A stretch of 8,807 nt of DNA from Chlamydiales bacterium (GTDB lineage Bacteria; Chlamydiota; Chlamydiia; Chlamydiales; JAACFD01): assembly GCA_009937555.1 (NCBI GenBank), contig JAACFD010000073.1, positions 1 to 8,807 of the forward strand. Reading direction: 5' to 3'. The position numbers and the translations under genes were made by a program. Below the pieces are notes generated by a model that saw nothing but the letters and a program-made list of their open reading frames with translations, did not search any database and was not told the origin of the DNA. Positions 1 through 6,544 of this stretch are shown one piece after another. The number at the start of each line of letters is the position of its first letter. The first letter of the stretch is position 1.

Positions 1-264
1 TACAGAAGCCCCATAGTCAATCAATAAAAAACTTAAGGCTGCTAGAGAAGGCAGCTTACTTGTTGCCATTTGCTTGCCCTGAGAAATCAAGTATGAAAAC
101 TCATACAAAGCAACTGCTGTTAGGGCAAGTAGTATAGCAAAGACAAAAATGTTTACCCATAAAACTGTAGAAAAATAAACAGAAAAGAATGCTAGGACAA
201 ATGAAGACCCTCCAATAACAAAACGAGTTTTTAAAGATTCTTTATTCGCTTGCTGTGTTGTCAT
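1..264 (-). CDS. cdsA: Phosphatidate cytidylyltransferase, N-terminal part (cut by window edge)
   Basis: The first 88 codons of a minus-strand gene that runs off the left edge. The product starts MTTQQANKES and then has a basic residue pair followed by hydrophobic segments at about residues 15-32 and 35-55. The segments lead into a YEF motif near residue 54 and a third hydrophobic stretch from about 71. This pattern (Arg before the first helix, an aromatic-Glu pair after the second) matches the N-terminus of CdsA, the inner-membrane enzyme that makes CDP-diacylglycerol from phosphatidate and CTP. The catalytic C-terminal signature lies outside the window, so the call rests on the N-terminus and on context. 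The gene starts 3 bases after the uppS stop, and its AGGAG (277-273) lies within the last codons of uppS, which suggests translational coupling. uppS-cdsA is a common bacterial order, also recalled for Chlamydia. Confidence 0.85.
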   Translation of the reverse strand, partial: MTTQQANKESLKTRFVIGGSSFVLAFFSVYFSTVLWVNIFVFAILLALTAVALYEFSYLISQGKQMATSKLPSLAALSFLLIDYGASV

Positions 265-267
265 TAA

Positions 268-1056
268 TTAGTCTCCTAAACGTCTTTCTCTTTTTTGATA
301 TTCCACTAATGTATCTAATAGACAATCAGGAGAAAAGTCAGGCCATAACGTCTTGGTTGATATAAACTCTGCATACGAAATCTGCCATAAAAGGAAGTTG
401 CTAATCCGTTTTTCACCACTTGTCCTAATTAAGACATCAGGATCAGGCCATGCTCCTGTATCTAATTTTGAAGCTATGTAATCTTCAGTTAATTCATCTT
501 TTGTAAGTTTGCCCTGCTCAAAATCTTCTAAGACTTTCCTCACAGCTCTTGTCATTTCATCTCTTGATCCGTAGTTAAGAGCAACAACAAAGTCCATCTC
601 TCTACAGTTTGCTGTTTCTTTTTGAGACTTAGCAATAGCGTGATTTAAGTGATCTGATAGCTGGCTTAGCTCCCCAATAGCATGAAAGCGTATATCATTC
701 TCTAGTAGGGTAGGGGTTTCTTTTGTTAAAAACTCTACAAATATCTGAAAGAGAGTATCTAGTTCTGCTTGATTTCTATTCTTTAAGTTTTCAGTTGATA
801 ATCCATATACTGTGAGTACTTTAATCCCTAGCTCTTTAGCAGCTTTTACAACATCAATTAAATTTCTAGCTCCACTGTGATGGCCTTCTCCAAGAATAAG
901 CCCTTGCTGCATAGCCCATCTTCGATTACCATCCATGATAATAGCTACATGCTGTGGAATAGAAGTACTGTCAAGCAAACTTAATTGACTTTGGCTATAG
1001 TATTCTTTAGATTCTTCTGTCGTTTCTTCACATGAAGAAAGGCCTCGGTAGGTCAT
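268..1056 (-). CDS. uppS: Isoprenyl transferase (undecaprenyl diphosphate synthase family)
   Basis: Cis-prenyltransferase that condenses isopentenyl diphosphate onto farnesyl diphosphate to make the C55 carrier lipid for peptidoglycan precursors; cytosolic, membrane-associated. Numbering from the upstream GTG at 1083, the diphosphate-binding motif DGNRRWA is at 51-57 (catalytic Asp51), the STEN motif at 96-99, and the C-terminal RTSGE...RISNFLLWQ...YAEF signature at 220-240. Family length is about 250 residues; this product has 262 from the ATG at 1056 or 271 from the GTG at 1083. The ATG is preferred because AGAGGGAG lies just upstream (1068-1061), whereas the GTG has no ribosome-binding site at usable distance. 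About 30 residues precede the conserved core and are Ser/Glu-rich without a clear motif. It sits between lepA and cdsA on the same strand and is probably co-transcribed with both. A second prenyl chain length cannot be excluded from sequence. Confidence 0.95.
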   Translation of the reverse strand: MTYRGLSSCEETTEESKEYYSQSQLSLLDSTSIPQHVAIIMDGNRRWAMQQGLILGEGHHSGARNLIDVVKAAKELGIKVLTVYGLSTENLKNRNQAELDTLFQIFVEFLTKETPTLLENDIRFHAIGELSQLSDHLNHAIAKSQKETANCREMDFVVALNYGSRDEMTRAVRKVLEDFEQGKLTKDELTEDYIASKLDTGAWPDPDVLIRTSGEKRISNFLLWQISYAEFISTKTLWPDFSPDCLLDTLVEYQKRERRLGD

Positions 1057-1060
1057 AATA

Positions 1061-1068
1061 CTCCCTCT
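1061..1068 (-). promoter_or_regulatory. Ribosome-binding site deciding the uppS start
   Basis: On the minus strand AGAGGGAG is followed by TATT and then ATG at 1056-1054. If AGAGG is the pairing core, the spacing is 7 bases, which is ideal. The longer reading from GTG at 1083 would place this purine run inside the coding region, and its nearest upstream purine run (GAGGAG at the lepA end) is about 20 bases away. Confidence 0.7.
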
Positions 1069-1082
1069 TTTAGTGTTTATCA

Positions 1083-1098
1083 CTTTGACGAATCAAAG
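1083..1098 (-). other. Small inverted repeat in the lepA-uppS junction
   Basis: A perfect 6-base stem with a four-base loop: on the minus strand CTTTGA, TTCG, TCAAAG. It begins 2 bases after the lepA stop codon and ends on the G of the alternative GTG start of uppS. No U-run follows, so it is not a standard intrinsic terminator. It could be a processing or stability hairpin between cistrons, but a 6-base stem is weak and may be chance. Confidence 0.35.
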
Positions 1099-1100
1099 GA

Positions 1101-2921
1101 TCACTCCTCACTTTTTAATACTTGCATGAAAGCGCTCTGAGGAATAGATACTTTTCCTATTTCTTTCATGCGCTTCTTACCTTTTTTCTGTTTCTCCCAA
1201 AGCTTTCTCTTTCTAGAAATATCTCCACCATAACACTTTGCTGTGACATTCTTAGCTAGAGCTCCTATGGTTTCTCTTGCAACAATCTTTCCTCCTATTG
1301 CTGCTTGAATAGGTACTTTAAATAATTGTCTTGGGATAACTTCTTTTAGCTTTTTACAAATAGCTCTACCCTTAGACTCAGCTTTACTTCTATGCACAAG
1401 AACTGAAAACGGGTCGACAACCTCTTCATTTACCTTAATCTCTAGTTTGATGATATCGCCTTTTTCATAGCTCTTAAACTCGTAATCAAAAGAAGCATAC
1501 CCTTTAGTGATAGACTTTAACTTATCATTAAAGTCTGTAATGATTTCATTGAGGGGGAAGTCGTAAGTTAGTAAAAGATGGTCTTTATTAACAGATTCAG
1601 TTTTTATTAACTCTCCCCTCTTATCTTTTCCTAGGGACATAATAGCACCAAGGTAATCAGCAGGCGTCATTATATGGCATTCAACATATGGCTCTTCAAT
1701 ATATTCAATTGTAGAAGGATCAGGATAATGAACAGGGTTATCTAGTTGTAGAGGTTCTTTCTTTTGCATATGAACTTTATATACAACACTAGGAGCTGTT
1801 GTAATAATATCTAAATCAAATTCTCTTTGCAGACGTTCCATGGTAATTTCTAGGTGCAATAAACCTAAAAAGCCACAACGAAACCCAAAACCTAAAGCCT
1901 GTGAACTTTCTTGCTCAATGTGTAGTGCTGAGTCATTAAGCTGCAGCTTTACTAGAGCATCTCGTAGAGCTTCAAAGTCAGAGCTATCGATAGGATAAAT
2001 CCCAGCAAAAACTACTGGAGATATAATAGAAAATCCTTCAAGAGGCTCTGGACAAGGTTTCTGGCTTAGAGTAACTGTATCCCCTATCTTTACATCTTCA
2101 GTCTTTTTAATATTTGCAACTACATAGCCAACTTCACCAGATGACAAGCTCTTTACAGCAACTTCATTAGGAGAGAAAATACCAACTTCATTTACATCAA
2201 AGTTTTTGTTAGTTGCTACGAGTTTAATGTTATCGCCCTTTTTTATAGAGCCGCTAACCACACGAATATAAGCAATAACCCCTCTGTAAGGGTCATATAC
2301 AGAATCAAAGACCAGGGCTTTAAGATAATTATCATCAGTCTCTTTTGGAGGAGGAATGCACTCTACAATTTGCTCCATTAAAGCATCTATCCCTATACCT
2401 GTCTTGGCAGAACATGCAACAGCATCTTTAGTATCAAGCCCTATTATATCTTCAATTTGCTGCTTTACACCTTCAGCATCAGCAGCAGGAAGATCAATTT
2501 TATTTAGAACGGTAAGAATCTCTAAATCTCTTTCAATAGCTAAGAATACATTTGCCATTGTCTGAGCCTGTACTCCCTGAGCAGCATCCACAACAAGAAG
2601 AGCCCCTTCACAAGCTTGCAAAGAGCGTGATACTTCATAGCTAAAATCTACGTGTCCAGGAGTATCAATTAGATTAAACTGATACACTTCACCACTGCTA
2701 TGCTTATATTCCATTGTAACAGGGTGGGCTTTAATCGTGATTCCTCTTTCTCTTTCAAGGTCCATATCATCTAGCATTTGAGCTTGAAGTTCTCGCTCTG
2801 ATACAGCCTTTGTTGACTCCATTAATCGATCAGCAATTGTTGATTTACCGTGATCAATGTGGGCAATAATGGAAAAATTACGTATATTTTTTAAGGGAAT
2901 CTTTTTATTTTTGTCATTCAT
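1101..2921 (-). CDS. lepA: Elongation factor 4 (LepA), ribosome-associated GTPase
   Basis: Translational GTPase that binds the ribosome and acts on stalled or back-translocation-prone complexes and on 30S biogenesis. The 606 residues match the usual length of about 600. The G domain is complete: P-loop AHIDHGKS at 20-27, RGITI at 59-63, DTPGH at 86-90 with His90 as the catalytic-position His, NKID at 140-143 and SAKTG at 171-175. EF-G-like domains follow, then the LepA-specific C-terminal part, with the YGGDISRKRKLWEKQKKGKKRMK motif region that marks the family, described here by its key residues GGD and RKRKLWE. The ATG at 2921 puts the P-loop at the normal distance from the start, but no Shine-Dalgarno-like run is visible before it. 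It is the first gene of a likely lepA-uppS-cdsA unit, with 17 bases to the upstream uppS start and 44 to the preferred one. The gene diverges from the plus-strand gene at 3070. Confidence 0.98.
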   Translation of the reverse strand: MNDKNKKIPLKNIRNFSIIAHIDHGKSTIADRLMESTKAVSERELQAQMLDDMDLERERGITIKAHPVTMEYKHSSGEVYQFNLIDTPGHVDFSYEVSRSLQACEGALLVVDAAQGVQAQTMANVFLAIERDLEILTVLNKIDLPAADAEGVKQQIEDIIGLDTKDAVACSAKTGIGIDALMEQIVECIPPPKETDDNYLKALVFDSVYDPYRGVIAYIRVVSGSIKKGDNIKLVATNKNFDVNEVGIFSPNEVAVKSLSSGEVGYVVANIKKTEDVKIGDTVTLSQKPCPEPLEGFSIISPVVFAGIYPIDSSDFEALRDALVKLQLNDSALHIEQESSQALGFGFRCGFLGLLHLEITMERLQREFDLDIITTAPSVVYKVHMQKKEPLQLDNPVHYPDPSTIEYIEEPYVECHIMTPADYLGAIMSLGKDKRGELIKTESVNKDHLLLTYDFPLNEIITDFNDKLKSITKGYASFDYEFKSYEKGDIIKLEIKVNEEVVDPFSVLVHRSKAESKGRAICKKLKEVIPRQLFKVPIQAAIGGKIVARETIGALAKNVTAKCYGGDISRKRKLWEKQKKGKKRMKEIGKVSIPQSAFMQVLKSEE

Positions 2922-3069
2922 GTAAAAGACTTAAAGCGGGTTAAGCAAAAAAACAATAAAGTTATTTAAAATCAATAGGGTAGGTATTAATAAATCGCCA
3001 ATAATAACGTTTCTCCTCTTTATTTTCTAAATCTTTTTATAAAGCAATAAGGATTAAAACAATAAGCTA
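2922..3069. promoter_or_regulatory. Divergent intergenic region between lepA and the ATP-grasp gene
   Basis: A 148-base AT-rich region with starts pointing outward on both sides, so promoters for both genes should lie here. The clearest element is the palindrome TTTATAAA at 3036-3043. It reads TATAAA on the plus strand (3038-3043, 5 of 6 to a -10 box) and TATAAA on the other strand as well. No convincing -35 is paired with it on either strand. A purine-rich AAAGAGGAG on the minus strand near 3022-3014 resembles a ribosome-binding site but no start codon or open frame of useful length follows it. No small gene was seen. Confidence 0.4.
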
Positions 3070-4179
3070 ATGACTGACTTTACAACACTACACTTTATCG
3101 CGCCTTTTTTTGAGCAAGATATGCCTATGGGTAAAGAAACCACCCTACCCTCGCTTCTTAAAAACCATAATATATTTAATATTATACATTTGCTACCTAT
3201 CCTATACGCAAAATCAGATGAGGCTATTCTATCTCTATTACCTGAAGCTGAATCTATAAGGAGCTATGCTAGGCAGGTCTTTTTAGATAGCTTCAAAAAA
3301 ACTCTTGAAGAGCCAGAAATTATCACACAAGATGCATTAACTAAATACAGCTACCTGACGCTAGCATACTGGGGTCAACATCCTGCTATATCTAACCTGC
3401 TTACAAAGTCTCAACCCCCTATTGACTGGCAAACTATTTGCTTTGCAAACTCAAAAGAGTCAATCATAGACTTACAGGGAGACTTTATTGAGACTTTTCT
3501 ACCTAGCTCTATTGATGAAATAATACAAAAACTAGAGAGAAGCCCTACTTGTAGGTGGATTATCAAAGCTCCTTACCAATCAGCAGGAAGCCACAATATC
3601 TCTCTTTTAAACTTTCCGTTATCAAAAAGAAAGGTGTCTAGCATTAAAAAGTTATTCTTAAAGAGCCCTCGTATTTTACTACAGCAGCACCTCAATAGGT
3701 TTAAGGAGTTTAGTTCTCAATGGGTAATAGAAAACAATAAATTGTTGTTTATTGGAGGGTCTAAGAATTTGAGTGATGACAGTGGCCGTTACTATGGTTG
3801 TCAGCTAGGCATTAATTTAGAGACTGAAATAGGAAAGGTATTCTTTGCTGAGCACCAGAGTTATTGCATGAGCTTCCTAAAAACCTTAATGGACAAGGGA
3901 TATTACGGAGCAGTTGGTTTTGACAGCATGCTTTACTTAGATGCTAAGGGAGAGACAAAGCTGCTCCCCATTCTTGAAGTTAATGCAAGAGAAACTTTTG
4001 CTTCGCTTTGCTTTAAGATACAAAAACAGTACTTCCCTAATCACAAAATTCTAGCTAGTTTTAAGAGAATAAATGAGTCTCAAAAAGCTGTCTTTCCCGA
4101 TAGGATAAAAGACATTGAGGGAAGGGAAAGCTACTTTAAACAAAATCTTTTCTTAGGTGTTGAAAAAGACTTAGGTTGA
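3070..4179 (+). CDS. ATP-grasp-type protein of unknown substrate
   Basis: A 369-residue protein that I do not recognise by name. Its C-terminal half looks like an ATP-grasp fold. WIIKAPYQSAG at 163-173 supplies a Lys (166) and a small-residue loop. ILLQQHL at 202-208 followed by Glu213 resembles the hinge region. GYYGAVGFDSM at 277-287 supplies Asp285, and ILEVNAR at 301-307 supplies Glu303, Asn305 and Arg307, which in this fold bind Mg-ATP. ATP-grasp enzymes typically ligate a carboxylate to an amine or thiol through an acyl phosphate. The N-terminal 150 residues show no known motif and could be a pre-ATP-grasp or substrate domain. No signal peptide or membrane segment is visible, so it is probably cytosolic. 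An in-frame TAA at 3055 bounds the start; ATG at 3070 has no close ribosome-binding site, and ATGs at 3121 and 3127 are alternatives. It stands alone on its strand and overlaps the convergent hydrolase gene by 9 bases. The fold is fairly likely; the reaction is unknown. Confidence 0.75.
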   Translation: MTDFTTLHFIAPFFEQDMPMGKETTLPSLLKNHNIFNIIHLLPILYAKSDEAILSLLPEAESIRSYARQVFLDSFKKTLEEPEIITQDALTKYSYLTLAYWGQHPAISNLLTKSQPPIDWQTICFANSKESIIDLQGDFIETFLPSSIDEIIQKLERSPTCRWIIKAPYQSAGSHNISLLNFPLSKRKVSSIKKLFLKSPRILLQQHLNRFKEFSSQWVIENNKLLFIGGSKNLSDDSGRYYGCQLGINLETEIGKVFFAEHQSYCMSFLKTLMDKGYYGAVGFDSMLYLDAKGETKLLPILEVNARETFASLCFKIQKQYFPNHKILASFKRINESQKAVFPDRIKDIEGRESYFKQNLFLGVEKDLG

Positions 4180-5274
4180 CCACAGCGAAGCTTCTAAAGA
4201 TCCTAGTGCTCTAGACAGAATAGGGCTCAATGCCTTTGTGCTCTGCTCTGCTGCTAAGCTTAGTAAACTAACATGTGTACTTCTGTTAACGCTATCAACA
4301 TCAACTTCTTGAATATAGAATTTTGTTGACGTCAGTAACACAGGATCACTGTGGTGATCTAGGTGAGCTTCATAGCCTGAAATTTCAAAATGCTCTCCTA
4401 TTAAGCATCCTCCTCCAACTTTAGCTACTAGATCATAGCTACAAGAGTAGCCTTCAATTTTAGGACGCTTACTATCATCAATTTCATTGTACTGTTTAGC
4501 TAAGTCTTCTCTAACCATAGGGGCGTTAAAAACTCTAGCACGCTTTATAAACTCAGGAAAGTTTACTGCTGTAAGCAGTGATAAAGCGCCACCTAGACTG
4601 TGGCCAATAACTTCAGCCTTGTGCCCTGTCTGTTGATAGGCTTGCTCTAACCATGCTTGTAGTTCTTCCTTACTAGCTTCAAATGCTTGCAACCCTACAC
4701 CGCTATGATCAATATCTGCACGCCATGTTGCAATTGCATCCTTACTATAAAGTAAGGATTTTAAACCAGGTCTTGCTGATCCTTTAAAAATTAGGTAAGG
4801 AGGAGAAAGTACTGAAGGGTCTTTAGGTAAAAAAGCGTAACAGGGAATTTTCCCATCAACAAGAAGTTTTTTATCTACTCTATATTCACACCAGCTGTCA
4901 TGCCCTACAGGCATACGAATAACATCCCCTTCTTTAAGTGGAACATAAGGCAAGGACTTTGCTAAAATTTCATGAACAAATAAGATCAATAAAGAACTGT
5001 ACTCTTTAGGAAGTTGATGACTATAAGACTCTAAAAAATCTAAAACAGCTTGAATGCCCTTTAAAGTATCTCTTTTTAAATGAAAAGTGCCAAAAGCTAA
5101 AGAGTGAATAGTGGATTTCCCTGATTTTTTAGGAAAAAAATACCGACTTGTATTCTGCAAAGCAAGCTGAGCTACACTAATAAGGCTATCATGGGGAGAA
5201 TGTTCTTTTGTTTTATTTTGATCAACTTCCTGCTGAGGAGTTGATAGCGGAGAAACTTCCTGATTGACTTGCAT
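4171..5274 (-). CDS. Lipase-like alpha/beta-hydrolase (class 3 lipase type), paralogue 1
   Basis: A 367-residue predicted serine hydrolase. The nucleophile elbow GHSLGGA is at 224-230 with Ser226. A FKGS motif at 163-166 resembles the oxyanion-hole strand of class 3 lipases. Asp281 (SYDLV) and His334 (STHVS) are the likely remaining triad members. The block around GEHFEISG and HLDHHSD (293-310) is shared with the adjacent paralogue. The first 30 residues are polar and Gln/Ser-rich, without a hydrophobic signal peptide. Substrate is unknown: a lipid ester is most likely, but esterase or thioesterase activity is possible. It is the downstream copy of a tandem pair separated by 76 bases that hold its own promoter. 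The start at 5274 has only a weak AAAGAG (5286-5281) 6 bases upstream. The end overlaps the convergent ATP-grasp gene. Fold confidence is high, function moderate. Confidence 0.85.
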   Translation of the reverse strand: MQVNQEVSPLSTPQQEVDQNKTKEHSPHDSLISVAQLALQNTSRYFFPKKSGKSTIHSLAFGTFHLKRDTLKGIQAVLDFLESYSHQLPKEYSSLLILFVHEILAKSLPYVPLKEGDVIRMPVGHDSWCEYRVDKKLLVDGKIPCYAFLPKDPSVLSPPYLIFKGSARPGLKSLLYSKDAIATWRADIDHSGVGLQAFEASKEELQAWLEQAYQQTGHKAEVIGHSLGGALSLLTAVNFPEFIKRARVFNAPMVREDLAKQYNEIDDSKRPKIEGYSCSYDLVAKVGGGCLIGEHFEISGYEAHLDHHSDPVLLTSTKFYIQEVDVDSVNRSTHVSLLSLAAEQSTKALSPILSRALGSLEASLWST

Positions 5275-5313
5275 ACTTATCTCTTTAAGTTTAAAAAAAG
5301 ACTTTCAGCAAAA

Positions 5314-5342
5314 AATATAACATGTAAGGTATTTATATTCAA
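5314..5342 (-). promoter_or_regulatory. Sigma70/sigma66-type promoter for hydrolase paralogue 1
   Basis: On the minus strand a -35 TTGAAT (5342-5337, 4 of 6) and a -10 TATATT (5319-5314, 5 of 6) are separated by exactly 17 bases. Transcription would start near 5307, about 33 bases before the ATG at 5274. It lies just after the stop of the upstream paralogue, so the second copy can be transcribed independently of gnd and paralogue 2. This is the best-matching promoter seen in the window. Confidence 0.6.
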
Positions 5343-5350
5343 TATCATTG

Positions 5351-6520
5351 CTATTTCAGATTAAAGCAATAGTCTGCTACTTCTTCCATCCCCTCTAAAA
5401 CAGGTAATAAAATTTTATGAGCAATAATGGTTACTTGTCTTGATAAGGCATCAAGTAAAGAAATGTGGGTAGAATGGTTTATTCTATCTACATCAAGTTC
5501 TTGGAAACTAAATTTTTTAGTTGTTAACATGATGACGTCACTGTGGTGATCGAGATGCTTACAAAAACCTGAAATCTCATAATGTTTCCCTATTAAACAG
5601 TCTCCCCCTAGTTTACTTACTATATCTTGGTGACATAAAAAGCCTTTTATTTTTGGCTTAATACTGTCCTCTAATTTTTCATATATTTCTTTTAGTTCAC
5701 GCCTTACCATTGGAGCATTAAATACAAATACTTCTTTTACGAGTGATGGAAATTTAATTGAACTAACCTGAGCAATAGCTCCACCTAGACTGTGACCGAC
5801 ACTAAGCACTTTCTTTTTAGAGGATTTTTTAGCTTTCTGGAGCCAATTTACAATCTTATCTTTAGACGATTCAAAAAGGCTCACCCCAACACCATTTCTA
5901 TCAATATCAGCTTTCCATGTTGGAATTGCGTCTTTTTTATACATTAAAGAATTGATATTTGGAGGAGAAGAGCCTTTAAATAATAAAATAGGATGGGCAT
6001 GTTCAGATATACGTCTTGGTAGTAGGCCAAAAACAGGAACTCCCCCGTCCATCATTAGTTTTTGATCTACATAATATTCTTCCCATACCAAGCTTTGAGA
6101 TTGATTTATACAGGGGACTCTAACTATAGTGCCTGCCTTAGCTTCGCTATAGGCAAACTTCTTGGCTAGTACTTCAAAAGCCATAAAACAAATTAACTTA
6201 TTATCAAAAATATGCTTTGCATATTCTTCTAAAATTCTTAGGAATAAGCGAGAAACTTCCAGTGTATCTACTTTTATGAGTTTGGTGCGAACCCCTAAGG
6301 AACGAAACTCTTTAGCTATTTCTTTTTTATGAAAAAAACCATGTGATATCGAGTGAAGAATATCTGCACGTAGTCGTGATAAGCCTCTAATAGCTTTCAG
6401 AACTGTTTTGTTAATAGATAAGATGGAGAAAGGACGACTTTCTTTCCCTACTTTCTCAGCTAACTCATTACCAATAAGAGACTGGGGAATCATTCCCGGC
6501 GAGGCAAGAACATCAACCAT
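5351..6520 (-). CDS. Lipase-like alpha/beta-hydrolase (class 3 lipase type), paralogue 2
   Basis: A 389-residue predicted serine hydrolase, clearly homologous to the next gene downstream through most of its length. It has GHSLGGA at 242-248 (nucleophile Ser244), FKGSS at 181-185 as the probable oxyanion strand, Asp299 (HQDIV), and His352 (STHIS). Shared blocks include DAI-TW-ADID (197-207), FNAPMVR (267-273) and HLDHHSD (322-328). The divergent parts are the first 50 residues and the C-terminal tail. No signal peptide or transmembrane segment is obvious. The start at 6520 is supported by AGGAG (6532-6528) 7 bases upstream. It begins only 24 bases after the gnd stop on the same strand, with no terminator seen, so it is probably transcribed with gnd. 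Substrate and cellular location are not shown by the sequence; secretion through a type III system is an inference from the lifestyle, not from a motif. Confidence 0.85.
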   Translation of the reverse strand: MVDVLASPGMIPQSLIGNELAEKVGKESRPFSILSINKTVLKAIRGLSRLRADILHSISHGFFHKKEIAKEFRSLGVRTKLIKVDTLEVSRLFLRILEEYAKHIFDNKLICFMAFEVLAKKFAYSEAKAGTIVRVPCINQSQSLVWEEYYVDQKLMMDGGVPVFGLLPRRISEHAHPILLFKGSSPPNINSLMYKKDAIPTWKADIDRNGVGVSLFESSKDKIVNWLQKAKKSSKKKVLSVGHSLGGAIAQVSSIKFPSLVKEVFVFNAPMVRRELKEIYEKLEDSIKPKIKGFLCHQDIVSKLGGDCLIGKHYEISGFCKHLDHHSDVIMLTTKKFSFQELDVDRINHSTHISLLDALSRQVTIIAHKILLPVLEGMEEVADYCFNLK

Positions 6521-6544
6521 TATTTAGCTCCTAAGCTTATGTGT

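Noticed and set aside
2356..2565. A 69-codon plus-strand open frame inside lepA
   Set aside because: It lies wholly antisense to a strongly conserved GTPase domain, has no ribosome-binding site I could support and its product is low-complexity; it is a shadow frame.
4345..4362. Inverted repeat GATCAC-TGTG-GTGATC within hydrolase paralogue 1
   Set aside because: It encodes the conserved His-Asp-His-His block, is only partly kept in the paralogue, and is explained by codon composition.
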